Below, in pieces: positions 8,593 through 17,177 of a stretch of DNA of 64,000 bases (positions are counted from its first letter, which is position 1; each line of letters opens with the position of its first letter). This DNA is from Streptomyces sp. Alt3. GTDB lineage: Bacteria; Actinomycetota; Actinomycetes; Streptomycetales; Streptomycetaceae. The stretch lies in NCBI RefSeq assembly GCF_030719215.1, contig NZ_CP120983.1, forward strand, positions 2,418,001 through 2,482,000, read 5' to 3'. The translations under genes and the position numbers were made by a program. The notes under the pieces were generated by a model that saw only the letters and a list, made by a program, of their open reading frames with translations, did not search any database and was not told where the DNA came from.

Positions 8593-9154
8593 CGGCGGAG
8601 CGGCCCGCTCCACCACCTCGGCGAAGATCGTGGTGGCAGGGGGCTTCGGCGTGGGTAAGACCACGTTTGTCGGTGCCGTTTCGGAGATCAATCCGCTGCG
8701 CACCGAAGCCGTGATGACGTCCGCGTCCGCGGGCATCGACGACCTGACCCACACCGGGGACAAGACCACCACCACCGTGGCCATGGACTTCGGACGCATC
8801 ACCCTGGACCAGGACCTGATCCTCTACCTGTTCGGCACCCCCGGACAGGACCGCTTCTGGTTCATGTGGGACGACCTGGTCCGCGGCGCCATCGGCGCCG
8901 TCGTCCTCGTCGACACCCGACGCCTCGCCGACTGCTTCCCCGCGGTCGACTACTTCGAGAACAGCGGCCTCCCCTTCGTCATCGCCCTCAACGGCTTCGA
9001 CGGACACCAGCCCTACACACCCGACGAAGTACGCGAAGCACTCCAGATCGGCCCGGACACCCCGATCCTCACGACGGACGCCCGCCACCGCGCGGACGCC
9101 AAGAGCGCGCTGATCACCCTGGTCGAGCACGCCCTGATGGCCCGGCTGCGCTGA
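8573..9154 (+). CDS. cvnD: CvnD, small Ras-like GTPase of conservon 2
   Basis: 193 residues, GTG start inside cvnC, P-loop GGFGVGKTT and the FGTPGQDRF switch region. I count only about six amino-acid differences from the first CvnD (near residue 9 and in the last 40 residues). Given the diverged CvnA and CvnC partners, this is much closer than a tandem duplication of one age would leave. A perfect 21-bp-arm terminator follows. Confidence 0.95.
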   Translation: MDFASSSGGAARSTTSAKIVVAGGFGVGKTTFVGAVSEINPLRTEAVMTSASAGIDDLTHTGDKTTTTVAMDFGRITLDQDLILYLFGTPGQDRFWFMWDDLVRGAIGAVVLVDTRRLADCFPAVDYFENSGLPFVIALNGFDGHQPYTPDEVREALQIGPDTPILTTDARHRADAKSALITLVEHALMARLR

Positions 9155-9165
9155 CCCGGCCTCGC

Positions 9166-9210
9166 ACGAGAAGGCCCCGTACTCCTCGGAGGAGTACGGG
9201 GCCTTCTCGT
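9166..9210. terminator. Strong hairpin after conservon 2
   Basis: Perfect inverted repeat with 21-base arms (acgagaaggccccgtactcc... and its complement) and a 3-base loop. It lies between the convergent cvnD and carboxylase epsilon genes, so it can serve both strands. Confidence 0.92.
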
Positions 9211-9261
9211 CGCTACGGGCCCTGCGGGCCCTGGCGGGCCTCGGGTGGCCTGTTCTCAGCC

Positions 9262-9465
9262 CTAGCCCTGCCAGCTGTGCGGGGCACGGAAGCCGGGGGT
9301 GCGCTCCAGGCGACGCCATCCGGCGGTGCTACGGCCCCGGTGGGCGGGTGCGTCGGGCTGGGCTGCGGCGCGGGCGAGCAGGACCGCGGTGATGGCGGCG
9401 AGCTCCTCGGGGCCGGCCTGGCCCTTCTCGACGCGCAGGACCGAATCGGCGGGAGTGACGCTCAT
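9262..9465 (-). CDS. pccE: Acyl-CoA carboxylase epsilon subunit
   Basis: 67 residues. The N-terminal half (LRVEKGQAGPEELAAITAVL) and the end with W..LER.PGFR.PHSW are hallmarks of the small epsilon subunits of actinobacterial acyl-CoA carboxylases. They bind the alpha-beta core and stimulate activity. ATG 9465 has cggag upstream. It lies 80 bases downstream of the beta-subunit gene on the same strand, the usual arrangement. The biotinylated alpha subunit is not in this window. Confidence 0.9.
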   Translation of the reverse strand: MSVTPADSVLRVEKGQAGPEELAAITAVLLARAAAQPDAPAHRGRSTAGWRRLERTPGFRAPHSWQG

Positions 9466-9545
9466 GGATGTCTCCGTCTTCTGGGGCAGTTGGTCGCGGA
9501 ACGTGGGCGGGATGCCGGCGGCCGGGGCCGCCGCCGCGGCTGCGA

Positions 9546-11129
9546 CTACTGCGGGGGGTTGCCGTGCTTGCGGGACGGCAGGTCGGCGTGCTTGTTGCGG
9601 AGCATCGAGAGCGAGGCGATCAGCACCTCGCGCGTCTCGGCGGGGTCGATGACGTCGTCGACCAGGCCGCGCTCGGCCGCGTAGTAGGGGTGCATCAGCT
9701 CGGCCTTGTACTCCTTGACCATGCGGGCCCGCATGGCTTCGGGGTCCTCGGCGTCGGCGATCTGACGGCGGAAGATGACGTTGGCTGCGCCCTCGGCGCC
9801 CATCACGGCGATCTCGTTGGTGGGCCAGGCGTAGGTGAGGTCGGCACCGATGGACTGGCTGTCCATGACGATGTAGGCACCTCCGTAGGCCTTGCGCAGG
9901 ATCAGCGAGATCCTCGGCACGGTGGCGTTGCAGTACGCGTAGAGCAGCTTCGCTCCGTGCCGGATGATCCCACCGTGCTCCTGGTCGACGCCGGGCAGGA
10001 AGCCGGGTACGTCCAGAAGAGTGATGATGGGGATGTTGAAGGCGTCACACATCTGGACGAACCGCGCGGCCTTCTCGGACGCCTCGATGTCCAGGACACC
10101 GGCCAGTGCCTGCGGCTGGTTGGCCACGATGCCGACGACCTGACCGTCGAGCCGGGCCAGCGCGCAGACGATGTTGCGGGCCCAGCGCTCGTGGACCTCC
10201 AGGAAGTCGCCGTCGTCGACGAGCTCCTCGATGACCTTGTGCATGTCGTACGGGCGGTTGCCGTCGGCCGGGACCAGGTCCAGCAGGACCTCGCCGCGCC
10301 GGTCGGCCGGGTCGTCGCTCGGCACGACGGGCGGGTTCTCGCGGTTGTTGGAGGGCAGCATCCCGATCAGGTAGCGGACCTCGGCGATGCAGGTCTCCTC
10401 GTCGTCGTACGCGAAGTGCGCGACGCCCGAGGTCTCGGCGTGCACGTCCGCGCCGCCGAGGCCGTTCTGGGTGATCTCCTCGCCGGTGACCGCCTTGACG
10501 ACGTCCGGTCCGGTGATGAACATCTGCGAGGTCTCACGGACCATGAACACGAAGTCGGTCAGCGCCGGGCTGTAGGCCGCTCCGCCCGCACACGGGCCGA
10601 GCATCACGCTGATCTGCGGGATGACGCCGGAGGCCCTGGTGTTGCGCTGGAAGATCCCGCCGTAGCCGGCGAGCGCGGAGACGCCCTCCTGGATACGGGC
10701 GCCGGCGCCGTCGTTCAGCGAGACCAGCGGGGCACCGGCCGAGATGGCCATGTCCATGATCTTGTGGATCTTCGTGGCGTGGGCCTCGCCCAGCGCTCCG
10801 CCGAAGATCCGGAAGTCGTGCGCGTAGACGAAGACCGTCCGGCCCTCGACCGTGCCCCAGCCGGTGATGACACCGTCGGTGTACGGCTTCTTGGCCTCCA
10901 GGCCGAAGCCGGTCGCCCGGTGGCGGCGCAGCTGCTCGACCTCCTTGAACGATCCCTCGTCCAGCAGCAAGTCGATGCGCTCCCGCGCCGTCAGCTTGCC
11001 CTTGGCGTGCTGCGCCTCGGTCGCCCGGTCGCTCGGTCCACGTCGGGCCTGCTCACGCAGCGCCAGCAGCTCGGCCACCCGGCCACGCGTGTCGCTCGGC
11101 TCGCCCGGGATTTCGTCCACAACGGTCAT
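9546..11129 (-). CDS. pccB: Propionyl/acyl-CoA carboxylase beta subunit (carboxyltransferase)
   Basis: 527 residues, full length for the family. It transfers carboxyl from biotin to propionyl- or acetyl-CoA, giving methylmalonyl- or malonyl-CoA for odd-chain, polyketide and fatty-acid metabolism. Both carboxyltransferase halves are present: the N-terminal oxyanion-hole element (MLGPCAGGAAYSPALTD) and the C-terminal one (LRKAYGGAYIVM). An Asp at about residue 423 (YIVMDSQS) lies at or next to the position known to favour propionyl-CoA in S. coelicolor PccB. That supports PccB over AccB, though exact numbering needs an alignment. ATG 11129 has only a weak ribosome site. It likely forms a transcript with the epsilon gene. 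Confidence 0.94.
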   Translation of the reverse strand: MTVVDEIPGEPSDTRGRVAELLALREQARRGPSDRATEAQHAKGKLTARERIDLLLDEGSFKEVEQLRRHRATGFGLEAKKPYTDGVITGWGTVEGRTVFVYAHDFRIFGGALGEAHATKIHKIMDMAISAGAPLVSLNDGAGARIQEGVSALAGYGGIFQRNTRASGVIPQISVMLGPCAGGAAYSPALTDFVFMVRETSQMFITGPDVVKAVTGEEITQNGLGGADVHAETSGVAHFAYDDEETCIAEVRYLIGMLPSNNRENPPVVPSDDPADRRGEVLLDLVPADGNRPYDMHKVIEELVDDGDFLEVHERWARNIVCALARLDGQVVGIVANQPQALAGVLDIEASEKAARFVQMCDAFNIPIITLLDVPGFLPGVDQEHGGIIRHGAKLLYAYCNATVPRISLILRKAYGGAYIVMDSQSIGADLTYAWPTNEIAVMGAEGAANVIFRRQIADAEDPEAMRARMVKEYKAELMHPYYAAERGLVDDVIDPAETREVLIASLSMLRNKHADLPSRKHGNPPQ

Positions 11130-11723
11130 ACGTCGACCCTACGAACCCGATCCAGAAAACCCTGCCGTTCACTCCGGACAGTCTCCTGCCCCGTTTCCTG
11201 GTGGCACCTGACAGAAGCCGAGCACCATGCAGCCCATCTGCCAGCTCACAGGGCCTGCGCTTTGTGGATCCCCGACAAAGGCGTCGATGTGTTCCCGGCC
11301 ACACGAGGGCCCGCGCGCCACGCCGTGGATCCACCGGGGCGGACGACCGCGCCCACCATGGCGGCAGGGGACCGCACCGGATCCCGGGCCCGGCGGCAGA
11401 CGCACCGCAGGGGCCGAGGTGGACAGTACCCGCCGGCGGACGCCGGGACCGACGGGGCCCTCCGGACAGTCCGCGCCCGGACTGCCGAGCGCCTTCAGTT
11501 CCTGTTCACTCCCCGCATACGACGATGGACCAGGAGTGGCCAAAACCCTTTCCAAGACGTCGAGTTGTGAAGAACAGCGACTTCTTGAGAGCGCTCTCAG
11601 TCCTAACTCTTGACGCTTGCCCGACCCAGTGGCGAGAGTGGTCCGCACCGCAGGCAGCCCCCCACCTCCCCGCGCACCATCCCCTGACTCCTGCCTGCCC
11701 CCCCACATCTCGGGAGTTCCTTC
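11130..11723. other. Long intergenic region between pccB and the GH64 gene
   Basis: 594 bases between divergent genes. The open frames across it have no recognisable protein similarity. The one clear element is the 14-base palindrome at 11586-11599; the rest should contain the pccB promoter (near the left end) and the GH64 promoter. Confidence 0.55.
11586..11599. promoter_or_regulatory. LacI-family-type operator upstream of the GH64 gene
   Basis: Perfect palindrome TGAGAGCGCTCTCA, 125 bases before the glucanase start. Its centre GAGCGCTC matches that of the CebR box at 23777-23790 (TGGGAGCGCTCCCA) with different outer bases. A glucan-oligomer-sensing LacI repressor is the likely reader. Confidence 0.7.
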
Positions 11724-12950
11724 GTGATTTCGCGCAGAATGTTCCTGACGGGCGCCGCCGCCTCCGCGACCGCGCTCACCTATCCCCTCTGGGGCTCCGC
11801 CCTGAGCCCGCGCACGTCGGCTGCCGCCGCGACCTGCGAACTGGCCCTGGAGAACAAGTCGTTGCCCGGCACGGTGCACGCATACGTCACCGGCCACGAG
11901 CAGGGCACGGACCGCTGGGTGCTGCTGCGCCCCGACGGCAGCGTCTACCGCCCCGACTCCCCCGGCGCCCCGCAGACCCCGCTGCCGGTGGACTGCGCGA
12001 TCCCCCTGAAGGGTGCCGGCGCCGGTCCCGTCGTCCTGACCCTGCCCCAGATGTACGGGGCGCGGGTCTACTTCGTGCGCGACGACAAGCTGGACTTCTA
12101 CCTCAATCCGGGCCCGTCCCTCGTGGAGCCGGCCTTCGCGACGTCCACCGACCCGAACTACGGCAGGACCTGGTCGTTCTGCGAGTTCACCTTCAACCCG
12201 CAGCAGCTGTACGCGAACATCAGCTACGTCGACCTCGTGACGGCGCTGCCGATCGGGCTGACCCTGGAAGGCGACTCCACACACACGGTCGCCCCGCTCC
12301 CGGACGGCGCGGTCCAGCGCATCGCCGACGACCTCACGGCCCAGGCGGCTTCCGACGGACAGCCCTGGGACAAGCTGGTCACCCGTGGCTCGGACGGCAA
12401 GGTCCTGCGCGTCGTCTCGCCGCAGAACCTGATGGCGCCGTTCTTCGACCGGCCGGACGAGATGCCCTTCCGGGACCTGTTCACCGCGCAGATCGACGAG
12501 GTCTGGGAGAAGTACCGTTCGACCGACCTGCGCATCGACCTGCAGGGCGGCCGGGGCACGCTGGCGGGCCGGGTGAGCGGTGACACGCTGACCTTCGAGG
12601 GCGGCCACACCTTCGTCAAGCCGACGTCGAAGGACATCTTCACCTGCAACCACGGGCCCTTCACGAACAACCCGGATGACTCCGACGACAAGAAGGCGCT
12701 GCTGGCCAGGATCGCCGCGGGCTTCAACCGCTCGATCATGCTCAGCCACCCGCAGCAGCCCAACGGCACCACGGTGTCGGACTACTACAAGGGCGGGGTG
12801 ACCAACCACTGGTCGCGGGTCGTCCACGCGAACTCCCCGATCGGCTACGCGTTCCCCTACGACGACGTACGCCCGGACGGCGAGCCCGACGTGTCGGGGG
12901 CGGCCCACGACGGCAACCCCCGGCGCTTCACGGTGAGCGTGGGCTCCTGA
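11724..12950 (+). CDS. Secreted GH64 endo-beta-1,3-glucanase (thaumatin-like)
   Basis: 408 residues. GTG 11724 with ggag about 10 bases upstream; a Tat-like signal (ISRRMFLTGAAASA) runs to about residue 35. The body matches GH64 laminaripentaose-producing beta-1,3-glucanases. The acidic pair expected for catalysis is visible as Glu154 (WSFCEFTFN) and Asp170 (NISYVDLV). Close to the C-terminus are TCNHGPF and the SYYKGG-like SDYYKGGVTNHWSRVVH. The enzyme should cut fungal or plant beta-1,3-glucan outside the cell. No carbohydrate-binding module follows. The palindrome upstream suggests induction by sugar. Confidence 0.9.
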   Translation: MISRRMFLTGAAASATALTYPLWGSALSPRTSAAAATCELALENKSLPGTVHAYVTGHEQGTDRWVLLRPDGSVYRPDSPGAPQTPLPVDCAIPLKGAGAGPVVLTLPQMYGARVYFVRDDKLDFYLNPGPSLVEPAFATSTDPNYGRTWSFCEFTFNPQQLYANISYVDLVTALPIGLTLEGDSTHTVAPLPDGAVQRIADDLTAQAASDGQPWDKLVTRGSDGKVLRVVSPQNLMAPFFDRPDEMPFRDLFTAQIDEVWEKYRSTDLRIDLQGGRGTLAGRVSGDTLTFEGGHTFVKPTSKDIFTCNHGPFTNNPDDSDDKKALLARIAAGFNRSIMLSHPQQPNGTTVSDYYKGGVTNHWSRVVHANSPIGYAFPYDDVRPDGEPDVSGAAHDGNPRRFTVSVGS

Positions 12951-12965
12951 CCCGCCCGTGACACC

Positions 12966-13001
12966 GTGCCCGCCCGCCGCCGGTCCGCGGCGGGCGGGCA
13001 C
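12966..13001 (+). terminator. Terminator after the GH64 gene
   Basis: Perfect 15-base arms (gtgcccgcccgccgc and complement) around a 6-base loop, 16 bases after the stop. Confidence 0.88.
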
Positions 13002-13070
13002 AGCCGCGTCCTGCACCCGTGCGGCCCACTCCGGCCTGCGCCGTGGGCCCGGCGGGCCGATCGTTGACAG

Positions 13071-15026
13071 ATGTCCTCCCTCGGTGAGACCTCGGTCGGT
13101 GACCCCGGTGAGCGGGTCCTCCTCCACGGCCTGCGTCTGATCGACGGCACCGGCCGTGCTCCGGTGCCGGACGCCGCGCTGCTGATCGAGGGGGAGGTCA
13201 TCAGCTGGGCGGGCCCCTCGGCGCTGCTTCCCGAAAAGCACGGACCGGTGCGACGGCTGGATCTGGCAGGCCGGACCCTGTGCCCCGGTTTCATCGACAC
13301 CCATGTGCACTTCGCCCTGCCGGGGCCCGCCGGCAACCCCCTCCAGGGCCTGTACGAGCTGCCGAGCTACCGGGCCCTGAAGGTCCTGGACCGGCTGCGC
13401 ACCACCCTGGAGAACGGGGTCACCACCGCCAGGGACCTGATGGGACTGGACGCGGGCTTCCGGCAGGCCGTGGCGGAGCGGAGGGTCCCCGGGCCGCGAC
13501 TGCTGGTCTCGGTCACCATGCTCAGCCAGCGGGCGGGGCACGCGGACTTCACCCTCGCCGGCGGGATCGACGGGCTCGCCGTCGCCGTCGCCTTTCCCGA
13601 GAGCCCGCGCAGCCTGGTCGGTTCCGTCGACGACATGCGGGCCCGGGTGCGCGACCTGGTCGCGGCGGGAGCCGACTGCATCAAGCTCGCCACCAGCGGC
13701 GGCGTCACCTCCCCGCACGACCGGCCCGAGTGGCTCGGGCTGCGCCCGGAGATGATCGAGGCGGCCGTCGAGGAGGCGCGTGCCTACGGAGGGCTGCCGG
13801 TCGCGGCGCACGCCATCGGGCGTCCCGGCATCGAGGCCGCCGTCCGCGCGGGGGTGAGCAGCATCGAGCACGGCTACGCCCTGGACGACGGGCTGCGGGC
13901 GGAGATGGTGGAACGCGGACAGTTCCTGGTGCCGACGCTGCTGGAGACGACGCAGGACCTGGATCCGGCGCGCACCTCTCCCTCGGCGTACGAGAAGGGG
14001 GTGCGCTGGCACCGGATCGCCCAGGAGTCGGTGGCCCTGTCCGCCGCCGCGGGGGTCAGGATCGCGATGGGGACCGACAGCGGCCTGGCGGTCGGCCACG
14101 GCAGGAACCTCCAGGAGCTGGGACTGCTGGTCGACATCGCGGGCCTGTCGCCCATGGCGGCGATCGTGGCAGCGACCGGTGACGCCGCGCGGCTCTGCGG
14201 CGTGGACGACGTCACCGGGACACTTGAGGCGGGCAAGGCGGCCGACCTGGTGGTCACGGACGTCGACCCCCTGTCCGACATCGCCTCGCTGGGCGATCCC
14301 GCCCACATCCTGGCCGTGGTGAAGGAGGGCCGGATCGCCGTCGACCGCGCCGGCGTCCTCGGCGAAGGCGTCCTGCCCGCGCTCCGCCCCTCGCCGGCCC
14401 GTCCTCAGGCCCGTGGTTCCGAGCTGTGCTTCCGGCCCGCGCGTCCGGCCCCGGCGGAGGAGTGTGTAACTCCGCTGCCACGCAGGTCTATTGACTTCGC
14501 AACATCCGGAATGGAGAGTGCCGGGCACTGTACTTGTACGTGCCATCGGACCGGAGGCGCCTGTGTGCGACCTGCACGACCCCAGCGACCACAACCATGC
14601 GGTACACACAGGCGACGGGCTGAGCCGCAGACGGATCATGCAGATGCTGGGGGCCGCCGGGATCGGCACCGCCGCGATGGGTGCGACAGCGGATCCGGCC
14701 ATGGCGGCTGCCTCCGACGAGGCCGCCGGACTCGCGGTGGACGCGGCCGCGTACACGCCGCCCCGGGGACTGGCCGAGGACTCGGCTGCCAAGCGGACGG
14801 CGCTCGGCTGGATCGAGCGGAACACTTCACGGATCAACGGACTGAACGACGAGATCTGGGAGCACGCCGAGCTGAGCCTGCGCGAGTGGAACTCGTCGCT
14901 CGCGGAGGCCGACTTCCTGCGCAAGGCGGGCTTCGAGGTGGAGTTCGGCACGGCCGGCTTCCCCACCGCGTTCACCGCGACGTACAAGCGGGGCAAGAGC
15001 GGCCCGGTCATCGGCTTCAGCGGTGA
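13071..15026 (+). CDS. Metal-dependent amidohydrolase (imidazolonepropionase/prolidase-like); 3' end abnormal
   Basis: ATG 13071. Residues about 20-430 form a complete amidohydrolase: FIDTHVHF (HxH), IKLATSGG (bridging Lys), AAHAIG and IEHGY (two His) and GTDSG (Asp). This is the set of the Xaa-Pro dipeptidase/imidazolonepropionase-like subgroup. Family similarity stops near 14360. No in-frame stop occurs until 15026, so as written the protein is 651 residues and its last 155 codons lie antisensically to nothing but out of frame inside the next gene. A TAA in the +1 frame at 14467-14469 sits where the coding-like sequence ends, so a one-base indel (true or a sequencing error) is likely. Confidence 0.75.
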   Translation: MSSLGETSVGDPGERVLLHGLRLIDGTGRAPVPDAALLIEGEVISWAGPSALLPEKHGPVRRLDLAGRTLCPGFIDTHVHFALPGPAGNPLQGLYELPSYRALKVLDRLRTTLENGVTTARDLMGLDAGFRQAVAERRVPGPRLLVSVTMLSQRAGHADFTLAGGIDGLAVAVAFPESPRSLVGSVDDMRARVRDLVAAGADCIKLATSGGVTSPHDRPEWLGLRPEMIEAAVEEARAYGGLPVAAHAIGRPGIEAAVRAGVSSIEHGYALDDGLRAEMVERGQFLVPTLLETTQDLDPARTSPSAYEKGVRWHRIAQESVALSAAAGVRIAMGTDSGLAVGHGRNLQELGLLVDIAGLSPMAAIVAATGDAARLCGVDDVTGTLEAGKAADLVVTDVDPLSDIASLGDPAHILAVVKEGRIAVDRAGVLGEGVLPALRPSPARPQARGSELCFRPARPAPAEECVTPLPRRSIDFATSGMESAGHCTCTCHRTGGACVRPARPQRPQPCGTHRRRAEPQTDHADAGGRRDRHRRDGCDSGSGHGGCLRRGRRTRGGRGRVHAAPGTGRGLGCQADGARLDRAEHFTDQRTERRDLGARRAEPARVELVARGGRLPAQGGLRGGVRHGRLPHRVHRDVQAGQERPGHRLQR

Positions 15027-16308
15027 GTACGACGCGCTTCCCGGACTGTCGCAGAACAAGGGGGTGGGCGAGCACGACCCGAAGGAGTACGTCCACGACC
15101 CCTTCGCCCCGGGCTACGGTCCCGGTCACGGCTGCGGTCACTGCGCTCTGGGAACCGCGGCGGCGGCAGCGGCCGCAGCCGTCGCGGAGGCGTCCCGGCG
15201 CCACAAGCTCGATGTGACGGTGAAGTTCTTCGGCTCGACCGCCGAGGAGCAGCTGATCGGCAAGACCTATGCCGTCAGCAGGGGCGTCTACGACGGGCTC
15301 GACGCCTTCCTCGACTGGCACCCCTCCACCGGAAACGCGACCGGATGGGGCACGTCGAACGCGATGACGGCCGTCACGTTCACCTTCCTGGGAGTGGCGG
15401 GCCACGGAGGCACCCCGCTCGGGAACAAGAGCGCGCTGGACGCGGCCGTGATGATGGCGACCATGTCGGAGTTCCTCCGCGAGGAGAGCATGGCTCCTTC
15501 GGCGCGGCTCCACTGGGTGATCAACAACGGCGGGGACATCCCCAACGTGACGCCGGAGATCGCGGAGATCTCCTACTACGTCCGCGAGGGGAGCGTCGAG
15601 CGGGTCACCTCACTGCTGGACAAGGTCATCGCCGTCTCGGAGGCGGCCGCGACTGCCAGCCGGACGTCGGTGCGGCACCGGATCACCTCGGCGTGCTGGA
15701 ACCAGCTGCCCTCGAAGGCCTTCGCCGAGCTGATGTACGACAACATGCGGCAGATCGGGCCTCCGGTGTTCTCCGAGGACGCCCAGCGCCTGGCCAAGGA
15801 GCTCCAGAGCTCGCTGGGGCTGCCGGAGAGCGGTCTGCACGACAGGATCGGTGAGCTGGCACCGCCCAACCCGGTCTTCCTGGGCGGCGGTTCCACCGAT
15901 GTGGCCGATATCAGCTGGCAGGTGCCGACCGTCTCCATGGGCGCTGCCGTGGCCCCTGTCGGGACGAAGATGCACACCTGGTCGACCGCGTCCTGCGCCG
16001 GATCGGCGCCCGCTCACGCGGCGATCAGGGCTGCCGCGTCCTATCTGGCGGCGACGGCCGTCGACCTGCTGGTGAAGCCGGAGCTGCTGCGGGGCGTCAA
16101 GGAGGAGTTCGAGAAGCGGACCGAGGGCCTGACCTGGAAGACCGCCCTGCCGGAGGGCTACGAGCCGCCGATGTACGAGCCGCCCGCCTGGTTCCTGGAG
16201 AGGACGGGGCAGAGCTGGCCGCCGGGGAACATCACCTGGCCGCCGCGCCGGATCGTGAGCAAGGAGAAGTTCGCCTCGCTGGGGCCGGCGCTGGAGCCGC
16301 AGGTCTGA
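14563..16308 (+). CDS. Tat-exported M20D peptidase / AbgB-like amidohydrolase
   Basis: 582 residues from GTG 14563 (ggagg six bases upstream); the frame is open back to 14491, but that part is not needed. A Tat signal (LSRRRIMQMLGAAG) ends near residue 50. Zinc-site motifs of M20 enzymes follow: GFSGEYDALPG, GPGHGCGHCALG, and STAEEQLIGKTY with the catalytic Glu. The dimerisation domain contains GVAGHGGTPLGNKSALDA. The subgroup is closest to AbgB (p-aminobenzoyl-glutamate hydrolase subunit), but the true amide substrate is unknown. It is likely co-expressed with the amidohydrolase upstream. A hairpin follows the stop. Confidence 0.88.
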   Translation: MCDLHDPSDHNHAVHTGDGLSRRRIMQMLGAAGIGTAAMGATADPAMAAASDEAAGLAVDAAAYTPPRGLAEDSAAKRTALGWIERNTSRINGLNDEIWEHAELSLREWNSSLAEADFLRKAGFEVEFGTAGFPTAFTATYKRGKSGPVIGFSGEYDALPGLSQNKGVGEHDPKEYVHDPFAPGYGPGHGCGHCALGTAAAAAAAAVAEASRRHKLDVTVKFFGSTAEEQLIGKTYAVSRGVYDGLDAFLDWHPSTGNATGWGTSNAMTAVTFTFLGVAGHGGTPLGNKSALDAAVMMATMSEFLREESMAPSARLHWVINNGGDIPNVTPEIAEISYYVREGSVERVTSLLDKVIAVSEAAATASRTSVRHRITSACWNQLPSKAFAELMYDNMRQIGPPVFSEDAQRLAKELQSSLGLPESGLHDRIGELAPPNPVFLGGGSTDVADISWQVPTVSMGAAVAPVGTKMHTWSTASCAGSAPAHAAIRAAASYLAATAVDLLVKPELLRGVKEEFEKRTEGLTWKTALPEGYEPPMYEPPAWFLERTGQSWPPGNITWPPRRIVSKEKFASLGPALEPQV

Positions 16309-16316
16309 GAGAGCAC

Positions 16317-16362
16317 GAGGTGCCCCCGTCCGGTACCGGGTTCCGGTGGACGGGGGCACCTC
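16317..16362 (+). terminator. Terminator after the M20D gene
   Basis: Perfect 15-base arms gaggtgcccccgtcc / ggacgggggcacctc, eight bases after the stop; the loop itself holds a smaller inverted repeat. Confidence 0.88.
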
Positions 16363-16410
16363 CGCGTGCGGGGTGCGGCCGGTGCGGTATGGCCGGATCT
16401 CGCCGGTCGG

Positions 16411-16935
16411 TCAGCAGCCGCCGCAGTTGTAGTACGTCACGTCCCAGTGGTTGCCCTCGTCCGCGTAGACGTTGCCGGAGCCGGACTTGTACTGCGGGGC
16501 GCCGTCGCCGCGCAGGCCGATGTAGCTGAACGTGCCCTTCACGTAGTTCGTGAGGCAGGTGGTCTTGCCGAAGTCGAGCTTGTAGCCGTTCCAGTGCGAG
16601 TACGTGCCGCTCGCGTGCCCCGTCTCCGTGCCGCCGGTGATGTTGAGCGCGCAGCCCGTGGCGCTCTTCAGCGTCTGGGCTCCCTGGGCGCTGGTCAGGT
16701 TGAGCTGGTCGAAGGACGTGCAGGTGGAGACGTTCCGGTTGGAACAGCCGCCCGAGGAGGACCAGGTGATCCCTGACGAGGAGAAGCGGGAGGTCGCCTG
16801 GGAGTGGGTCAGCTTGGTGACGGCGTGCGCCTCGGTGGCGCCGCCGCCGAGGACACCGACGCCGGGCACGAAGAGGGCGCCCAGGACGAGGGCGAGTGCG
16901 GTGAGGGCCGAGCGGACTCTGGGTCGGGTCAGCAT
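16411..16935 (-). CDS. Small secreted Cys-rich protein with an M15-peptidase-like zinc motif
   Basis: 174 residues. A Sec signal peptide (charged start, long Leu/Val stretch, AHA cut near residue 37) leaves about 137 residues with several paired Cys (GGCSNRNVSTC, YYNCGGC). The segment around SHWNGYKLDF fits the HxxGxxxD core of M15 D-Ala-D-Ala/L-Ala-D-Glu peptidases, and NHWDVTYY fits their third-ligand region. This makes a secreted cell-wall peptidase of the M15 fold the best guess. I do not recognise a named gene, and the match is motif-level only. Confidence 0.6.
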   Translation of the reverse strand: MLTRPRVRSALTALALVLGALFVPGVGVLGGGATEAHAVTKLTHSQATSRFSSSGITWSSSGGCSNRNVSTCTSFDQLNLTSAQGAQTLKSATGCALNITGGTETGHASGTYSHWNGYKLDFGKTTCLTNYVKGTFSYIGLRGDGAPQYKSGSGNVYADEGNHWDVTYYNCGGC

Positions 16936-17069
16936 GGGGGGGATGTCCTCCTGCTCATGACAATTACGGGCAGGGAGATAGTGCCTCAGCTCTACGCGCG
17001 TCCGCCAGGGTGCGACAGAGGCCCGCCCGGCGCTCCCCGCGACTTCCGGACCGGCCTGGACCCTTGATG

Positions 17070-17098
17070 TTGAACTTTGAACAAAAAGGGTCTACAGT
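17070..17098 (+). promoter_or_regulatory. Housekeeping-type promoter of the YceI gene
   Basis: TTGAAC (17070-17075), 17-base spacer, TACAGT (17093-17098), about 80 bases before the start. The -35 sits in a repeated TTGAAC/TTTGAAC element, and a near-palindromic ggttaaacc lies downstream, plausible operator material for a MarR-type repressor. Confidence 0.65.
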
Positions 17099-17177
17099 CA
17101 ATCTCGTTGAAGGTTAAACCAAACGTTCGGCGATCCGCTCTGCGGAACGCGTCGGAACACGTCCCCGAGGAGGAGCC

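Noticed and set aside
9468..11570. 700-codon plus-strand frame over the carboxylase gene
   Set aside because: Antisense shadow of pccB; no recognisable domain.
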